From an uncultured Actinomycetes bacterium (GTDB taxonomy: Bacteria; Actinomycetota; Actinomycetes; S36-B12): DNA of 6,211 nt. The translations under genes were made by a program, and so were the position numbers. The notes under the pieces are model-generated. The model made no database searches. It saw only the letters and a program-made list of their open reading frames with translations, and was not told the origin of the DNA. Below, in pieces: positions 1-5,741 of this stretch (its first letter is position 1; each line of letters begins with the position of its first letter). Location: the NCBI GenBank assembly GCA_937876275.1, contig CALFIA010000272.1:1-6211 (forward strand). Reading direction: 5' to 3'.

Positions 1-13
1 GCTCTTCCGATCT
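1..13. other. Illumina adapter remnant at contig end
   Basis: The first 13 bases, GCTCTTCCGATCT, are identical to the 3' end of the Illumina TruSeq adapter (established knowledge of the adapter sequence). They sit exactly at the window start, as expected for an untrimmed adapter at the edge of an assembled contig. Codons read through these bases (A-L-P-I) should not be trusted as part of the first protein. A chance match of 13 bases exactly at the edge is unlikely. Confidence 0.9.
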
Positions 14-348
14 CCACCTTCTTCGACATGCAGAACGCTCTCGTGCCAACACCCGGCATCTTTGCCGAAGGCGGTCACGACTACCGCGATGTGCTGCCGC
101 AGGCCATCCTCGAAACCTGGGGGCTCAAGGCAACCGATGCGCAGATGACCAGTGTCAATGCCGCTCTTCGCCAGCGGGAGCTCGCCTGGGAGCTCTACCG
201 CGACTGGACGTCAGCCCTCTCCAAATCAGCCGACAAGATCGAGGCTGCCAAGGCGAAGGTGCTCAAGACCGCCTCGAAGTACACCGGGCGCACCATTGAC
301 GAGCCTGAGCTGCAGCGCATCATCAGTGAGGGTCTGCAGCCTGCTTAG
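14..348 (+). CDS. C-terminal fragment of unrecognised protein, possibly alpha/beta-hydrolase
   Basis: The frame is open from the window start to TAG at 346-348, giving about 111 residues of genuine sequence with the 5' end missing. The first ATG in frame (base 28) is probably internal, because the frame is already open before it. Visible features are a Gly/His/Tyr stretch (EGGHDYRDVLP) near the start of the fragment, then a Trp-rich helical segment (ELAWELYRDW), then a Lys/Ala-rich helix and a charged tail ending in LQPA. The pattern TFFxxxxAL...GGHDY loosely recalls the C-terminal end of some actinobacterial alpha/beta-hydrolases, where a GHGHxY-like motif lies near the end, but this is a weak resemblance and not an assignment. 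No membrane segment is seen. Its transcription probably ends at the hairpin at 434-470. Confidence 0.7.
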
Positions 349-383
349 TCACCGCCCATTCTGTACGGGGGCGTGAGGAGATC

Positions 384-428
384 ATGATCGGCGTGGCTAC
401 CGAGCGTGAACGCGCTACTGCTCTATAA
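384..428 (+). CDS. possible 14-aa mini-ORF before terminator
   Basis: ATG at 384 opens a 14-codon frame (MIGVATERERATAL) ending in TAA at 426-428. A purine-rich GAGGAG lies at 375-380, only 3 nt from the ATG, which is close for a ribosome binding site. The frame ends 5 bases before the perfect hairpin at 434-470. A short frame with an RBS-like sequence can arise by chance, and no family is recognised. It could be a real small peptide or just the 3' untranslated tail of the upstream gene. Confidence 0.2.
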   Translation: MIGVATERERATAL

Positions 429-433
429 ATTGA

Positions 434-470
434 CGAAGACCCCTCGAAGTATGAGTTCGAGGGGTCTTCG
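434..470. terminator. strong 15-bp hairpin, probable bidirectional terminator
   Basis: CGAAGACCCCTCGAA (434-448) pairs perfectly with TTCGAGGGGTCTTCG (456-470) around a 7-base loop, GTATGAG. There is no clean U-tract on the plus strand (CTATGG follows). On the minus strand the hairpin is followed by the more T-rich TCAATTTATAG. Strong stems with poor U-tracts are common as terminators in actinobacteria. It most likely ends the transcript of the partial gene at 14-348 and insulates the downstream intergenic region. Confidence 0.8.
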
Positions 471-702
471 CTATGGCTGCTCGAGTTCCGTCCGATTTCT
501 CGGGGCCTGCGCCGGATGCTGTCCGTCGCCGCTCGCCTCACGTTTCCGCGCTGCCGTCTCTCTTTACTGCCTCAGCCCTTCTTCGCAGCCACCCCACCAG
601 CATGTGGTGCCCCGGACCTTCCCCGGGCGGGCTGTCGATCTTGGTACTGACCCTCGCCTTGCGGCTTGGTAGGAGATTTCTACCCCCGCGACATCGTGCG
701 TG
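471..702. other. non-coding stretch with small GC hairpins
   Basis: No convincing gene was found here on either strand. The open frames are Ser/Pro/Arg-rich, lack good ribosome binding sites and resemble no known protein. Small stems are visible: CACCA/TGGTG (595-599 with 605-609), CCCGG/CCGGG (611-615 with 623-627) and GGTAG/CTACC (668-672 with 680-684). Each is short, so they may be chance structure in GC-rich DNA, part of a 5' untranslated region, or protein-binding sites. No tRNA, rRNA or known riboswitch pattern was recognised. Confidence 0.4.
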
Positions 703-733
703 CAAGAGGTTTTTCCAAGAAATTCAAGAAGTT
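703..733 (+). repeat. three 9-bp direct repeats CAAGARRTT
   Basis: CAAGAGGTT (703-711), CAAGAAATT (716-724) and CAAGAAGTT (725-733) are near-identical 9-mers. The first and second differ at two positions, and each differs from the third at one. The last two are directly adjacent and the first is offset by 13 bases. They lie about 165 bases before the MmpL start, in a locally AT-rich patch just upstream of the possible promoter. A tandem binding site for a regulator is plausible, but no regulator family is identified. Confidence 0.5.
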
Positions 734-739
734 TTGTGA

Positions 740-771
740 TTGGTCGCTACTCCAGCATCCCTGATACGAAT
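740..771 (+). promoter_or_regulatory. possible extended -10 promoter for the MmpL gene
   Basis: TGATACGAAT (762-771) has the TGN extension followed by a TACGAA hexamer (3 of 6 matches to TATAAT). A weak -35-like TTGGTC lies at 740-745, with a long 19-bp spacer. If used, it gives a 5' untranslated leader of roughly 120 bases before the ATG at 899. The match is modest. GATAAC at 842-847 is an alternative -10 nearer the gene, without a clear -35. Confidence 0.3.
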
Positions 772-787
772 ACGTAACTTTCGTAAC
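765..787. promoter_or_regulatory. palindrome and direct repeat, candidate operator
   Basis: TACGAA (765-770) and TTCGTA (780-785) form an inverted repeat around a 9-base centre that itself contains the palindrome TACGTA (771-776). The direct repeat CGTAAC occurs at 773-778 and 782-787. The patch overlaps the possible -10 hexamer, so a bound repressor would block it. MmpL genes in actinobacteria are often controlled by TetR-family repressors that bind such palindromes (family knowledge), but no TetR gene is in this window. A second short inverted repeat, CACGA/TCGTG, lies at 796-807. Confidence 0.4.
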
Positions 788-887
788 ACTGCATTCACGA
801 GTTCGTGGGACATCGGCAAGCCTTCATCGCGAATCTTTGTCGATAACCTTGCCTGGTCGGGGATTGACCCGGGCTGAAGACCTGTGC

Positions 888-892
888 GGGAG
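888..892 (+). promoter_or_regulatory. ribosome binding site that sets the MmpL start
   Basis: GGGAG at 888-892 lies 6 bases before the ATG at 899. It supports the ATG over the in-frame GTG at 884, which has no comparable upstream sequence and would place this purine run inside the coding region. Confidence 0.65.
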
Positions 893-898
893 AGTGAG

Positions 899-3082
899 AT
901 GCGGTTCGAGCGCCTGGGCCACTGGATCTACCGTCACCGCAAGTCGACCCTGGCCATCGGCACCGTGCTGCTCGTGATCGCCGGCGTGATCGGATTCGGT
1001 GTCTTCCCGCGCCTTCTCGGCGGCGGTTACGACGACCCGAACTCAGACTCGGCGGCCGTCGCCCGCATTCTTCAGGATGAATTCGGCTCACCTGATTCAG
1101 ATTTGGTGATCGATCTCGCCTTCCCGGGCTCGGCAACGACGCCGGAGGCGGCAAAGGCCGGGGCGGCGTTGAGTGCGCGAATTGCTGATGTCCCTGACGT
1201 GCTGCGGGTTTCCGACTACTGGGCCACTGGCGCTAGCCCGTTGCTGAGCAAGGACGGAAAGTCGGCGATCATCCTCGCCACGTTTGACCCGAGCTCCCCG
1301 CGGCAGCCCTCTGAGATCACGAATGAGATCTACTCAATGGTCGACTCGGCCAAGGCCTCGGGTGAGCTTGCCGGGGCGACCACCTACATCGGCGGAGTTC
1401 AGGCAGTCTTCAAGTCGATCAATGAGCAGATCAGCAAGGATCTCGCGAAGTCCGAGTCCATTGCCGTGCCGATTTCACTTGTACTGCTGTTCATCATCTT
1501 CGGCAGCCTGATCGCCGCCGGCATGCCACTTCTGGTGGCAGGTGCGTCGATTCTCGGCAGTTTCTTCATTCTCTACATCATCTCCCTCTTCACTGATACC
1601 TCCGTGTTCGGCCTCAATCTCGTCACCGGTCTTGGTCTCGGATTGGGTATCGACTACGCCTTGCTGATTGTCAGTCGATTCCGAGAAGAGCTGTTGAAGC
1701 AGCCGGATGTCGAATCTGCGGTGGCACGCACGGTCGGCTCAGCGGGCCGCACTGTGTTCTTTTCCGGATTCACGGTGGGAGTCACGCTCGCGGCACTTCT
1801 CTTCTTCCCGCAGTACTTCCTGCGCTCATTCGCCTACGCCGGCATTTCCGTCGTGGTATTCGCCATGATCGGCGCGATCGTGATGCTGCCGGCGGTGCTG
1901 TCGATGGTGGGGCCGCGCGTCAATTCGCTGCGCATTCGCAAGAACGTTGCGCAACCGAGCTCGGGTCGACGGTGGGCAGCACTGGCCACGTTCATCATGA
2001 AATACCCGTGGCCGATCGCGATTGCCGCAATCGCACTTCTTGGCGTGCTGGCGTGGCCTGCGATGGGTGCGAAGTTCAATCAAGCGGATGAGCGCGCGCT
2101 GCCGGTTTCGGATGCGACAGTCGTCGCGATCGCGCAGCTGACCGATAACTTCCCAGAGCTCGGCACAGTGCCGATTGAGATCATGCTCCCGGCGGGTGTG
2201 CCGCCGGCCGAGGTCGCTGATTACGCGTCGCGTATCTCCCAGGTGCCGACGATCACGGCCGTCACGACGCAGAGCGGAACATTCATCAATGGGGTACAGG
2301 CGGCGCCTGCCATGCCGACCATTACCTACATGTCGCCGCAGCACGAGCGAGTGCTCGCTTACTCCAGTGAGAGGTCGCGTAGCCCTGACGGGGAAGTAGT
2401 GATTGCCAATGTTCGCGCAACCCCGGCACCTGTGGAAGGCGTGCTCGTCGGAGGAGTGGGTGCTGCCTACACCGATTCGCAGCACGGAATCGGCAAGGCA
2501 CTGCCGTGGGCAATTGCCTGGGTGCTGGCCACGGTGCTGATCCTGGTATTCCTTTTCACTGGCAGCGTCCTACTGCCGATCAAGGCCGTGATCCTCAACA
2601 TGCTGAGTCTCGCCGCCACCATGGGCGTTCTGGTCTGGGTATTCCAGGAAGAGCACCTCACGTGGCTCGTCGGAACCTTCGTGCCGACGGGCGCCATAGA
2701 TACGTCAGTGGTGGTGCTGACTGCAATCGTCGCGTTCGGGCTCTCGATGGACTACGAGGTTTTCCTGCTCTCGCGCATCAAGGAGGAATACGAGCACACC
2801 GGTGACAACGTGAGTTCGGTCGCTCACGGTCTGGCGAAGTCAGCGGGCATCATCACAGCGGCCGCGCTGCTGCTTGCGATCGTGTTTGCTGCGTTCCTCA
2901 CCTCTTCGGTGACCCTCATCAAGGTTCTCGGCCTCGGTGTTGCAGTGGCGATCTTGCTGGATGCATCGATCGTGCGCGTATTCCTGGTTCCCGCATTCAT
3001 GCGCATTGCCGGCTCAGCGAACTGGTGGGCGCCTCGGCCTCTCAAGAAGATCTATCAAAGATTCGGCCTGCACGATGTCTGA
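899..3082 (+). CDS. MmpL/RND-family lipid transporter (MMPL domain)
   Basis: This 727-aa integral membrane protein is of the MMPL branch of the RND superfamily, proton-driven exporters that move lipids, glycolipids or drugs across the cytoplasmic membrane. It has the two-fold layout of the family: TM1 at about 16-36, an extracytoplasmic domain to about 185, a TM bundle at about 190-345, a cytoplasmic stretch, TM7 near 370, a second extracytoplasmic domain to about 535, and a second TM bundle to about 705. The proton-relay Asp-Tyr pairs known from MmpL3 are present in both halves: D252-Y253 in GIDYALLIVSRFREE and D618-Y619 in SMDYEVFLLSRIKEE. There is no long cytoplasmic C-terminal tail of the kind mycobacterial MmpL3 has, so the size resembles YdfJ-type MMPL proteins. 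The ATG at 899 is preferred over the GTG at 884 because of its ribosome binding site. The stop overlaps the start of the PAP2-like gene, suggesting co-translation and a lipid-related substrate. The true substrate cannot be read from sequence. Confidence 0.95.
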   Translation: MRFERLGHWIYRHRKSTLAIGTVLLVIAGVIGFGVFPRLLGGGYDDPNSDSAAVARILQDEFGSPDSDLVIDLAFPGSATTPEAAKAGAALSARIADVPDVLRVSDYWATGASPLLSKDGKSAIILATFDPSSPRQPSEITNEIYSMVDSAKASGELAGATTYIGGVQAVFKSINEQISKDLAKSESIAVPISLVLLFIIFGSLIAAGMPLLVAGASILGSFFILYIISLFTDTSVFGLNLVTGLGLGLGIDYALLIVSRFREELLKQPDVESAVARTVGSAGRTVFFSGFTVGVTLAALLFFPQYFLRSFAYAGISVVVFAMIGAIVMLPAVLSMVGPRVNSLRIRKNVAQPSSGRRWAALATFIMKYPWPIAIAAIALLGVLAWPAMGAKFNQADERALPVSDATVVAIAQLTDNFPELGTVPIEIMLPAGVPPAEVADYASRISQVPTITAVTTQSGTFINGVQAAPAMPTITYMSPQHERVLAYSSERSRSPDGEVVIANVRATPAPVEGVLVGGVGAAYTDSQHGIGKALPWAIAWVLATVLILVFLFTGSVLLPIKAVILNMLSLAATMGVLVWVFQEEHLTWLVGTFVPTGAIDTSVVVLTAIVAFGLSMDYEVFLLSRIKEEYEHTGDNVSSVAHGLAKSAGIITAAALLLAIVFAAFLTSSVTLIKVLGLGVAVAILLDASIVRVFLVPAFMRIAGSANWWAPRPLKKIYQRFGLHDV

Positions 3083-3809
3083 GTCCCGAGGGCGCCGAAT
3101 CTCTGTTGTTGTGGCGGTCTACGTCGGAATTGTGCTGGCGTTCGGTACTTATGTGCTGCTGAATGTCGCCCCGGGGCCGGAGCATTGGCCCGCGTACCTT
3201 GCCTGGGATCCCGTGACCCAAGCACTCGTGCAGCCCCTGTCAGGCGATGGTGCTTTCCAGACGTTCGTGCTCAAGTCGTGGCTCGACGAGAAGATTCCGT
3301 TCGTTCCGATTCTTGCGCTGCCCTACATCAGCTACCTGGTCATCGTGCCCTTCGTGGTGCCTGCGCTGAACCTCGTAGCCCGTTCCATGCGGCGGTTCCT
3401 CACCGTCGGAATCGCGCTGATAGTCAGCCAACTGATTCTCGACGTCTCGTATTGGCTCTTCCAGACGAATGTGCCGCGCACGGCGACACCACCGAACGAC
3501 ACCTTCGGCTGGATGGTGCGCATGGTGTGGGGAAATGATCAGCCGTTCAATGGTTTCCCGAGCGCCCACTGCACGTGGGCAATGATCGGGATTCTCGCGC
3601 TCTGGCGACTTCGCGCACGTTTCCCGAAGACCTGCTGGATTCTCATGCCCTGGCTGGCACTTGTATTCCCGGCCACGGTCATGCTGCAACAGCACTTCCT
3701 AATTGACGTCTACGCCGGAATCTTCGTCGGCTTCGCTACCTACTGGGCAGTGATGTTCGCGGTCGAGCGGCCTTCACTTGTGCCTCGAGGCGAAGCTCCG
3801 CTGCGTTAG
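3075..3809 (+). CDS. PAP2/AUR1-like six-TM phosphatase or phosphotransferase
   Basis: This 244-aa polytopic membrane protein has about six hydrophobic segments (near residues 9-31, 78-103, 108-129, 165-180, 188-204 and 210-231). It carries the C2-type motif FPSAH (F161 to H165) and a C3-type HxxxD (H207, D211), which supply the catalytic His-His-Asp triad of the PAP2/LPP superfamily. The canonical C1 Lys is Leu128 and the C3 Arg is Thr201, although VPR (133-135) remains. Loss of these residues is usual in the PAP2_3/AUR1/sphingomyelin synthase-like branch, which includes inositol-phosphorylceramide synthases. So it may transfer a phospho-headgroup between lipids rather than simply dephosphorylate one; this is inference. 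The ATG at 3075 overlaps the MmpL stop by 8 bases (ATGTCTGA) and lacks a clear Shine-Dalgarno, which fits translational coupling. The longer in-frame start at 2937 would lie deep inside the MmpL gene. The stop codon overlaps that of the opposing small gene. Confidence 0.88.
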   Translation: MSESRGRRISVVVAVYVGIVLAFGTYVLLNVAPGPEHWPAYLAWDPVTQALVQPLSGDGAFQTFVLKSWLDEKIPFVPILALPYISYLVIVPFVVPALNLVARSMRRFLTVGIALIVSQLILDVSYWLFQTNVPRTATPPNDTFGWMVRMVWGNDQPFNGFPSAHCTWAMIGILALWRLRARFPKTCWILMPWLALVFPATVMLQQHFLIDVYAGIFVGFATYWAVMFAVERPSLVPRGEAPLR

Positions 3810-4003
3810 GCCTTCTTGCGGCAGAAGGCAGCGGTAGTCGGTGCGAACGCGAGCACCAAGATCGCAATGTCGTAAATAGTCAGCATGATGCCCGCGAACC
3901 AACGGCCCTGGATAACCCAGGAGATGTCAGTCAGGGTGCCGATACCGACCAGGATGATCAGCACGATGCGCGCCCAGTTCGCCAGGCCCGAGTGGTTCGC
4001 CAC
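3806..4003 (-). CDS. small two-TM membrane protein, function unknown
   Basis: This 65-aa frame runs from GTG (4003-4001) to TAA (3808-3806). It encodes a short hydrophilic N-terminus, a first membrane segment (ARIVLIILVGIGTL), a turn with WVIQGRW, a second segment (FAGIMLTIYDIAILVLAFA) and a basic CRKKA tail. The clean hydrophobic/charged pattern supports a real gene. I do not recognise a family. No Shine-Dalgarno and no TANNNT element for leaderless expression is visible before the GTG, so the start is uncertain; a CTG at 4039-4037 is the only nearby upstream option. The next GTG (codon 14) would cut into the first membrane segment. It converges on the PAP2-like gene with overlapping stops and is divergent from the metallohydrolase gene. 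Confidence 0.65.
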   Translation of the reverse strand: MANHSGLANWARIVLIILVGIGTLTDISWVIQGRWFAGIMLTIYDIAILVLAFAPTTAAFCRKKA

Positions 4004-4014
4004 TTGAGGTGTCG

Positions 4015-4039
4015 CTGAAGGAATTCCCCGATTCTTCAG
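4015..4039. promoter_or_regulatory. imperfect inverted repeat between divergent genes
   Basis: CTGAAGGAAT (4015-4024) and ATTCTTCAG (4031-4039) pair with one bulged base around the loop TCCCCG. The repeat lies in the 71-bp region between the divergent starts at 4003 and 4075. It may be an operator acting on both genes, or a hairpin in the leader of the minus-strand gene. It is about 24 bases upstream of the -10 element of the metallohydrolase gene, where it would overlap the expected -35 region only at its edge. Confidence 0.45.
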
Positions 4040-4062
4040 GCGGCCTCGGGCTTGGCTGCATC

Positions 4063-4068
4063 TAGGCT
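4063..4068 (+). promoter_or_regulatory. -10 element TAGGCT for a leaderless start
   Basis: TAGGCT fits the actinobacterial TANNNT -10 pattern and ends 6 bases before the ATG at 4075, so transcription would start at or next to the first codon. No Shine-Dalgarno is present (CTGCTCCC precedes the ATG), which agrees with a leaderless mRNA. No good -35 hexamer was found at the usual spacing. Confidence 0.6.
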
Positions 4069-4074
4069 GCTCCC

Positions 4075-4791
4075 ATGTCGCGGCCGTACGTTGAACTCGC
4101 TCCGGGTATCTATCGAATCCCGCACATCTCGGATTTCCTCAACAGCTTCATCATCGCTGAGGCTGATGGCTCGGTCACCCTGATCGACTGTGGGCTCAAG
4201 GGCGGACCGAAAAAGATCCTTCGGGCACTCGAGGATCTCGGTAAGCATCCCAACGATGTTCAGCGCATCGTGCTCACCCATGCACACTCAGATCATGCCG
4301 GCGGCGCGGCTCAACTGATCCGTGCAAGCGGCATAGACGGCGCCGAAGCGCATGCGGACGATCACCCGTATCTCAGTACTGGCATGGCGCCGCCCGTCAA
4401 TGCTGGGCCGACGGCCGGACGCATTCTCAATCGACTGCAGGACAGCAACTTCGAACCGGTGCCACTTGCACGTGCACTAGCCGACGGGGAAATACTCGAT
4501 ATCGCCGGCGGCACTCAGGTCGTGCATACGCCAGGGCATACGCCCGGCCACATCTCCCTGCTGATCCCGGGAAGAGAAGTCCTCATCACCGGCGACTGCA
4601 TCATGAATCCGCTGGGCCGACGCATCTACCCCTTCGCGGTCTATTGCGTATCGCCGAAGCAGAATGCGGCATCGGCCTCACTGCTGGGGGAGCTCGAATA
4701 CTCCCTCGCAGCCTTCACCCATGGCACCGAGATTCGCGAGAACCCGCGCGAGCGCATTCGCACCTTCCTCACCCGCAAGGGTGCGCTCTAG
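4075..4791 (+). CDS. MBL-fold metallohydrolase
   Basis: This 238-aa protein belongs to the metallo-beta-lactamase superfamily, with a full set of di-metal ligands. HAHSDH (H69, H71, D73, H74) is the signature HxHxDH. H155, in HTPGHTPGH, is the next metal ligand as in glyoxalase II. D174, in GDC, is the bridging Asp and H216, in FTHG, is the last His. No signal peptide or membrane segment is seen, so it is probably cytoplasmic. Families with this layout include hydroxyacylglutathione hydrolase-like thioesterases, lactonases and many unassigned hydrolases; the substrate cannot be told from sequence. The ATG at 4075 follows a -10 element by 6 bases with no ribosome binding site, so translation is probably leaderless. 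The stop at 4791 lies 2 bases from the start of the lipid kinase gene, so the two are almost certainly co-transcribed. Confidence 0.92.
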   Translation: MSRPYVELAPGIYRIPHISDFLNSFIIAEADGSVTLIDCGLKGGPKKILRALEDLGKHPNDVQRIVLTHAHSDHAGGAAQLIRASGIDGAEAHADDHPYLSTGMAPPVNAGPTAGRILNRLQDSNFEPVPLARALADGEILDIAGGTQVVHTPGHTPGHISLLIPGREVLITGDCIMNPLGRRIYPFAVYCVSPKQNAASASLLGELEYSLAAFTHGTEIRENPRERIRTFLTRKGAL

Positions 4792-4793
4792 TC

Positions 4794-5690
4794 ATGCACT
4801 CGGCAGTGCTCATTGCGAATCCGCATGCTGGTGGCGGGCGAGCACGGGGAATTGCCGAGAGTTCTGCTCGCAGGCTCTCTGATCTCGGTATCAGCACTCG
4901 ACTAGTGCTCCCCTCCACGCTAGAGGCCATGCGAGTCGAGATTGCAGAGGCGTGCGATCGCCGGCCTTCTGCGGTGATTGCCTGCGGGGGAGACGGCACG
5001 GTGCATCAGGTGCTGCAGCGGGCAGCAGAGTCCGGCGTCACCATGTCAGTGATCCCGGCGGGAACCGGCAATGACATCGCGCGGTCGTTGGGCATCAGAT
5101 CGAAGGAGAGACAATCGTGGCTCTCTGAACTTGCCGAATTAATCCGTTCAGATCACGAGTCACGTGTCGATCTGTCGCGCATTGCTCAGGGTGATCGTCA
5201 GGTGTGGTCGCTGGGAGTGATTTCCGCCGGTTTCGACTCGGCTGTGAATGAGCGAGCCGATCGATTCACTCGCCTACGGGGCACGCCGAGGTATGTTGCC
5301 GCGCTTGTGGCAGAACTCGGCTCCTTCCGGATGCATGACTATGAAGTGACGATCGACGGGGCAGGTTTCTCGGGTCGCGCCTTGTTGATCGCCGTGGGCA
5401 ACAGCGCGAGCTATGGCGGAGGCATGCTGATCTGTCCTGACGCGGATATGAACGACGGTCTGCTTGATGTCACGTGGATCGACACGGCACCAAGACGCAC
5501 GGTGCTGCGGGTATTTCCTCGAATCTTCAGCGGTCGGCATGTGGAGCATCCTTTGGTGCGCACTTTTCGCGGTCGAGAGATCACGATCGCCTCACCGGGC
5601 TCGGTGATCTATGCCGATGGGGAGCGCATTGGCACGCCACCCGTGCGGATCGAGGTCGTGCCTGCGGCTTTGCGCGTATTTCGACCTTGA
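4794..5690 (+). CDS. YegS/DgkB-type lipid kinase (diacylglycerol kinase catalytic domain)
   Basis: This 298-aa protein is of the diacylglycerol kinase/sphingosine kinase-like family, which transfers phosphate from ATP to a membrane lipid such as diacylglycerol. The N-terminal catalytic domain starts with IANPHAGGGRARG, then carries the nucleotide-binding GGDGT (G65 to T69) and PAGTGND (P88 to D94). The C-terminal beta-sandwich domain shows SAGFDSAVNE, GGGMLICPDADMNDGLLDV (P215 and D216 within it) and the family ending with YADGERI. Length and motif order are normal for the family. The ATG at 4794 is chosen because it sits 2 bases after the metallohydrolase stop and directly precedes the conserved first strand; a longer frame upstream overlaps the previous gene. 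No good Shine-Dalgarno is visible, so expression likely depends on translational coupling. Phosphatidic acid recycling is the usual role of this group, but sphingoid or glycolipid substrates are possible. Confidence 0.93.
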   Translation: MHSAVLIANPHAGGGRARGIAESSARRLSDLGISTRLVLPSTLEAMRVEIAEACDRRPSAVIACGGDGTVHQVLQRAAESGVTMSVIPAGTGNDIARSLGIRSKERQSWLSELAELIRSDHESRVDLSRIAQGDRQVWSLGVISAGFDSAVNERADRFTRLRGTPRYVAALVAELGSFRMHDYEVTIDGAGFSGRALLIAVGNSASYGGGMLICPDADMNDGLLDVTWIDTAPRRTVLRVFPRIFSGRHVEHPLVRTFRGREITIASPGSVIYADGERIGTPPVRIEVVPAALRVFRP

Positions 5691-5703
5691 GCGCAGGTTT
5701 TTC

Positions 5704-5732
5704 CTGACTCGTGCCGAATCGACGGGTAATCT
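5704..5732 (+). promoter_or_regulatory. possible promoter for the glycosyltransferase gene
   Basis: CTGACT (5704-5709, 4 of 6 matches to TTGACA) and TAATCT (5727-5732, TANNNT type) are separated by exactly 17 bp in the short gap after the lipid kinase gene. The expected transcription start is around 5738-5742, at or next to GTG codons 5736 and 5742, so leaderless translation is possible. The gene could equally be read through from the upstream operon. Confidence 0.35.
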
Positions 5733-5741
5733 CCCGTGCCC

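Noticed and set aside
349..470. Possible tRNA before the hairpin (TTCGA in the right arm looks like a T-loop)
   Set aside because: TTCGA is part of the perfect terminator stem. No acceptor stem, D-arm or anticodon arm can be drawn.
560..640. Minus-strand resemblance to the 5' part of RNase P RNA (GGGGAAGGTCCGGGGC)
   Set aside because: Only a few bases match the GAGGAAAGTCCGG consensus, and none of the other conserved blocks of RNase P RNA could be found around it.
406..739. Two overlapping plus-strand frames of 88 codons in the intergenic region
   Set aside because: Ser/Pro/Arg/Cys-rich translations with no motif, no supporting ribosome binding site, and one of them runs across the terminator hairpin. 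They look like chance frames in GC-rich DNA.
884..898. GTG at 884 as the start of the MmpL protein
   Set aside because: It has no ribosome binding site, whereas the ATG at 899 has GGGAG 6 bases upstream and gives the usual short basic N-terminus before TM1.
1826..2485. 219-codon minus-strand frame antisense to the MmpL gene
   Set aside because: Its translation is rich in Arg and His and has no recognisable domain, as expected for the mirror frame of a GC-rich gene. The MmpL frame on the plus strand is unambiguous.
2937..3074. N-terminal extension of the PAP2-like protein
   Set aside because: It would overlap the MmpL gene by over 140 bases. The extra residues are Arg/Ser/Trp-rich and unlike a membrane protein, and the ATG at 3075 has the typical 8-base coupled overlap.
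4644..4793. N-terminal extension of the lipid kinase
   Set aside because: The 50 extra residues lie within the metallohydrolase gene in another frame and have no family counterpart. The conserved domain begins right after the ATG at 4794.
5694..5706. CAGG-TTTTT-CCTG mini hairpin after the lipid kinase gene, considered as a terminator
   Set aside because: The stem is only 4 bp and there is no U-tract after it, so it is too weak to call.
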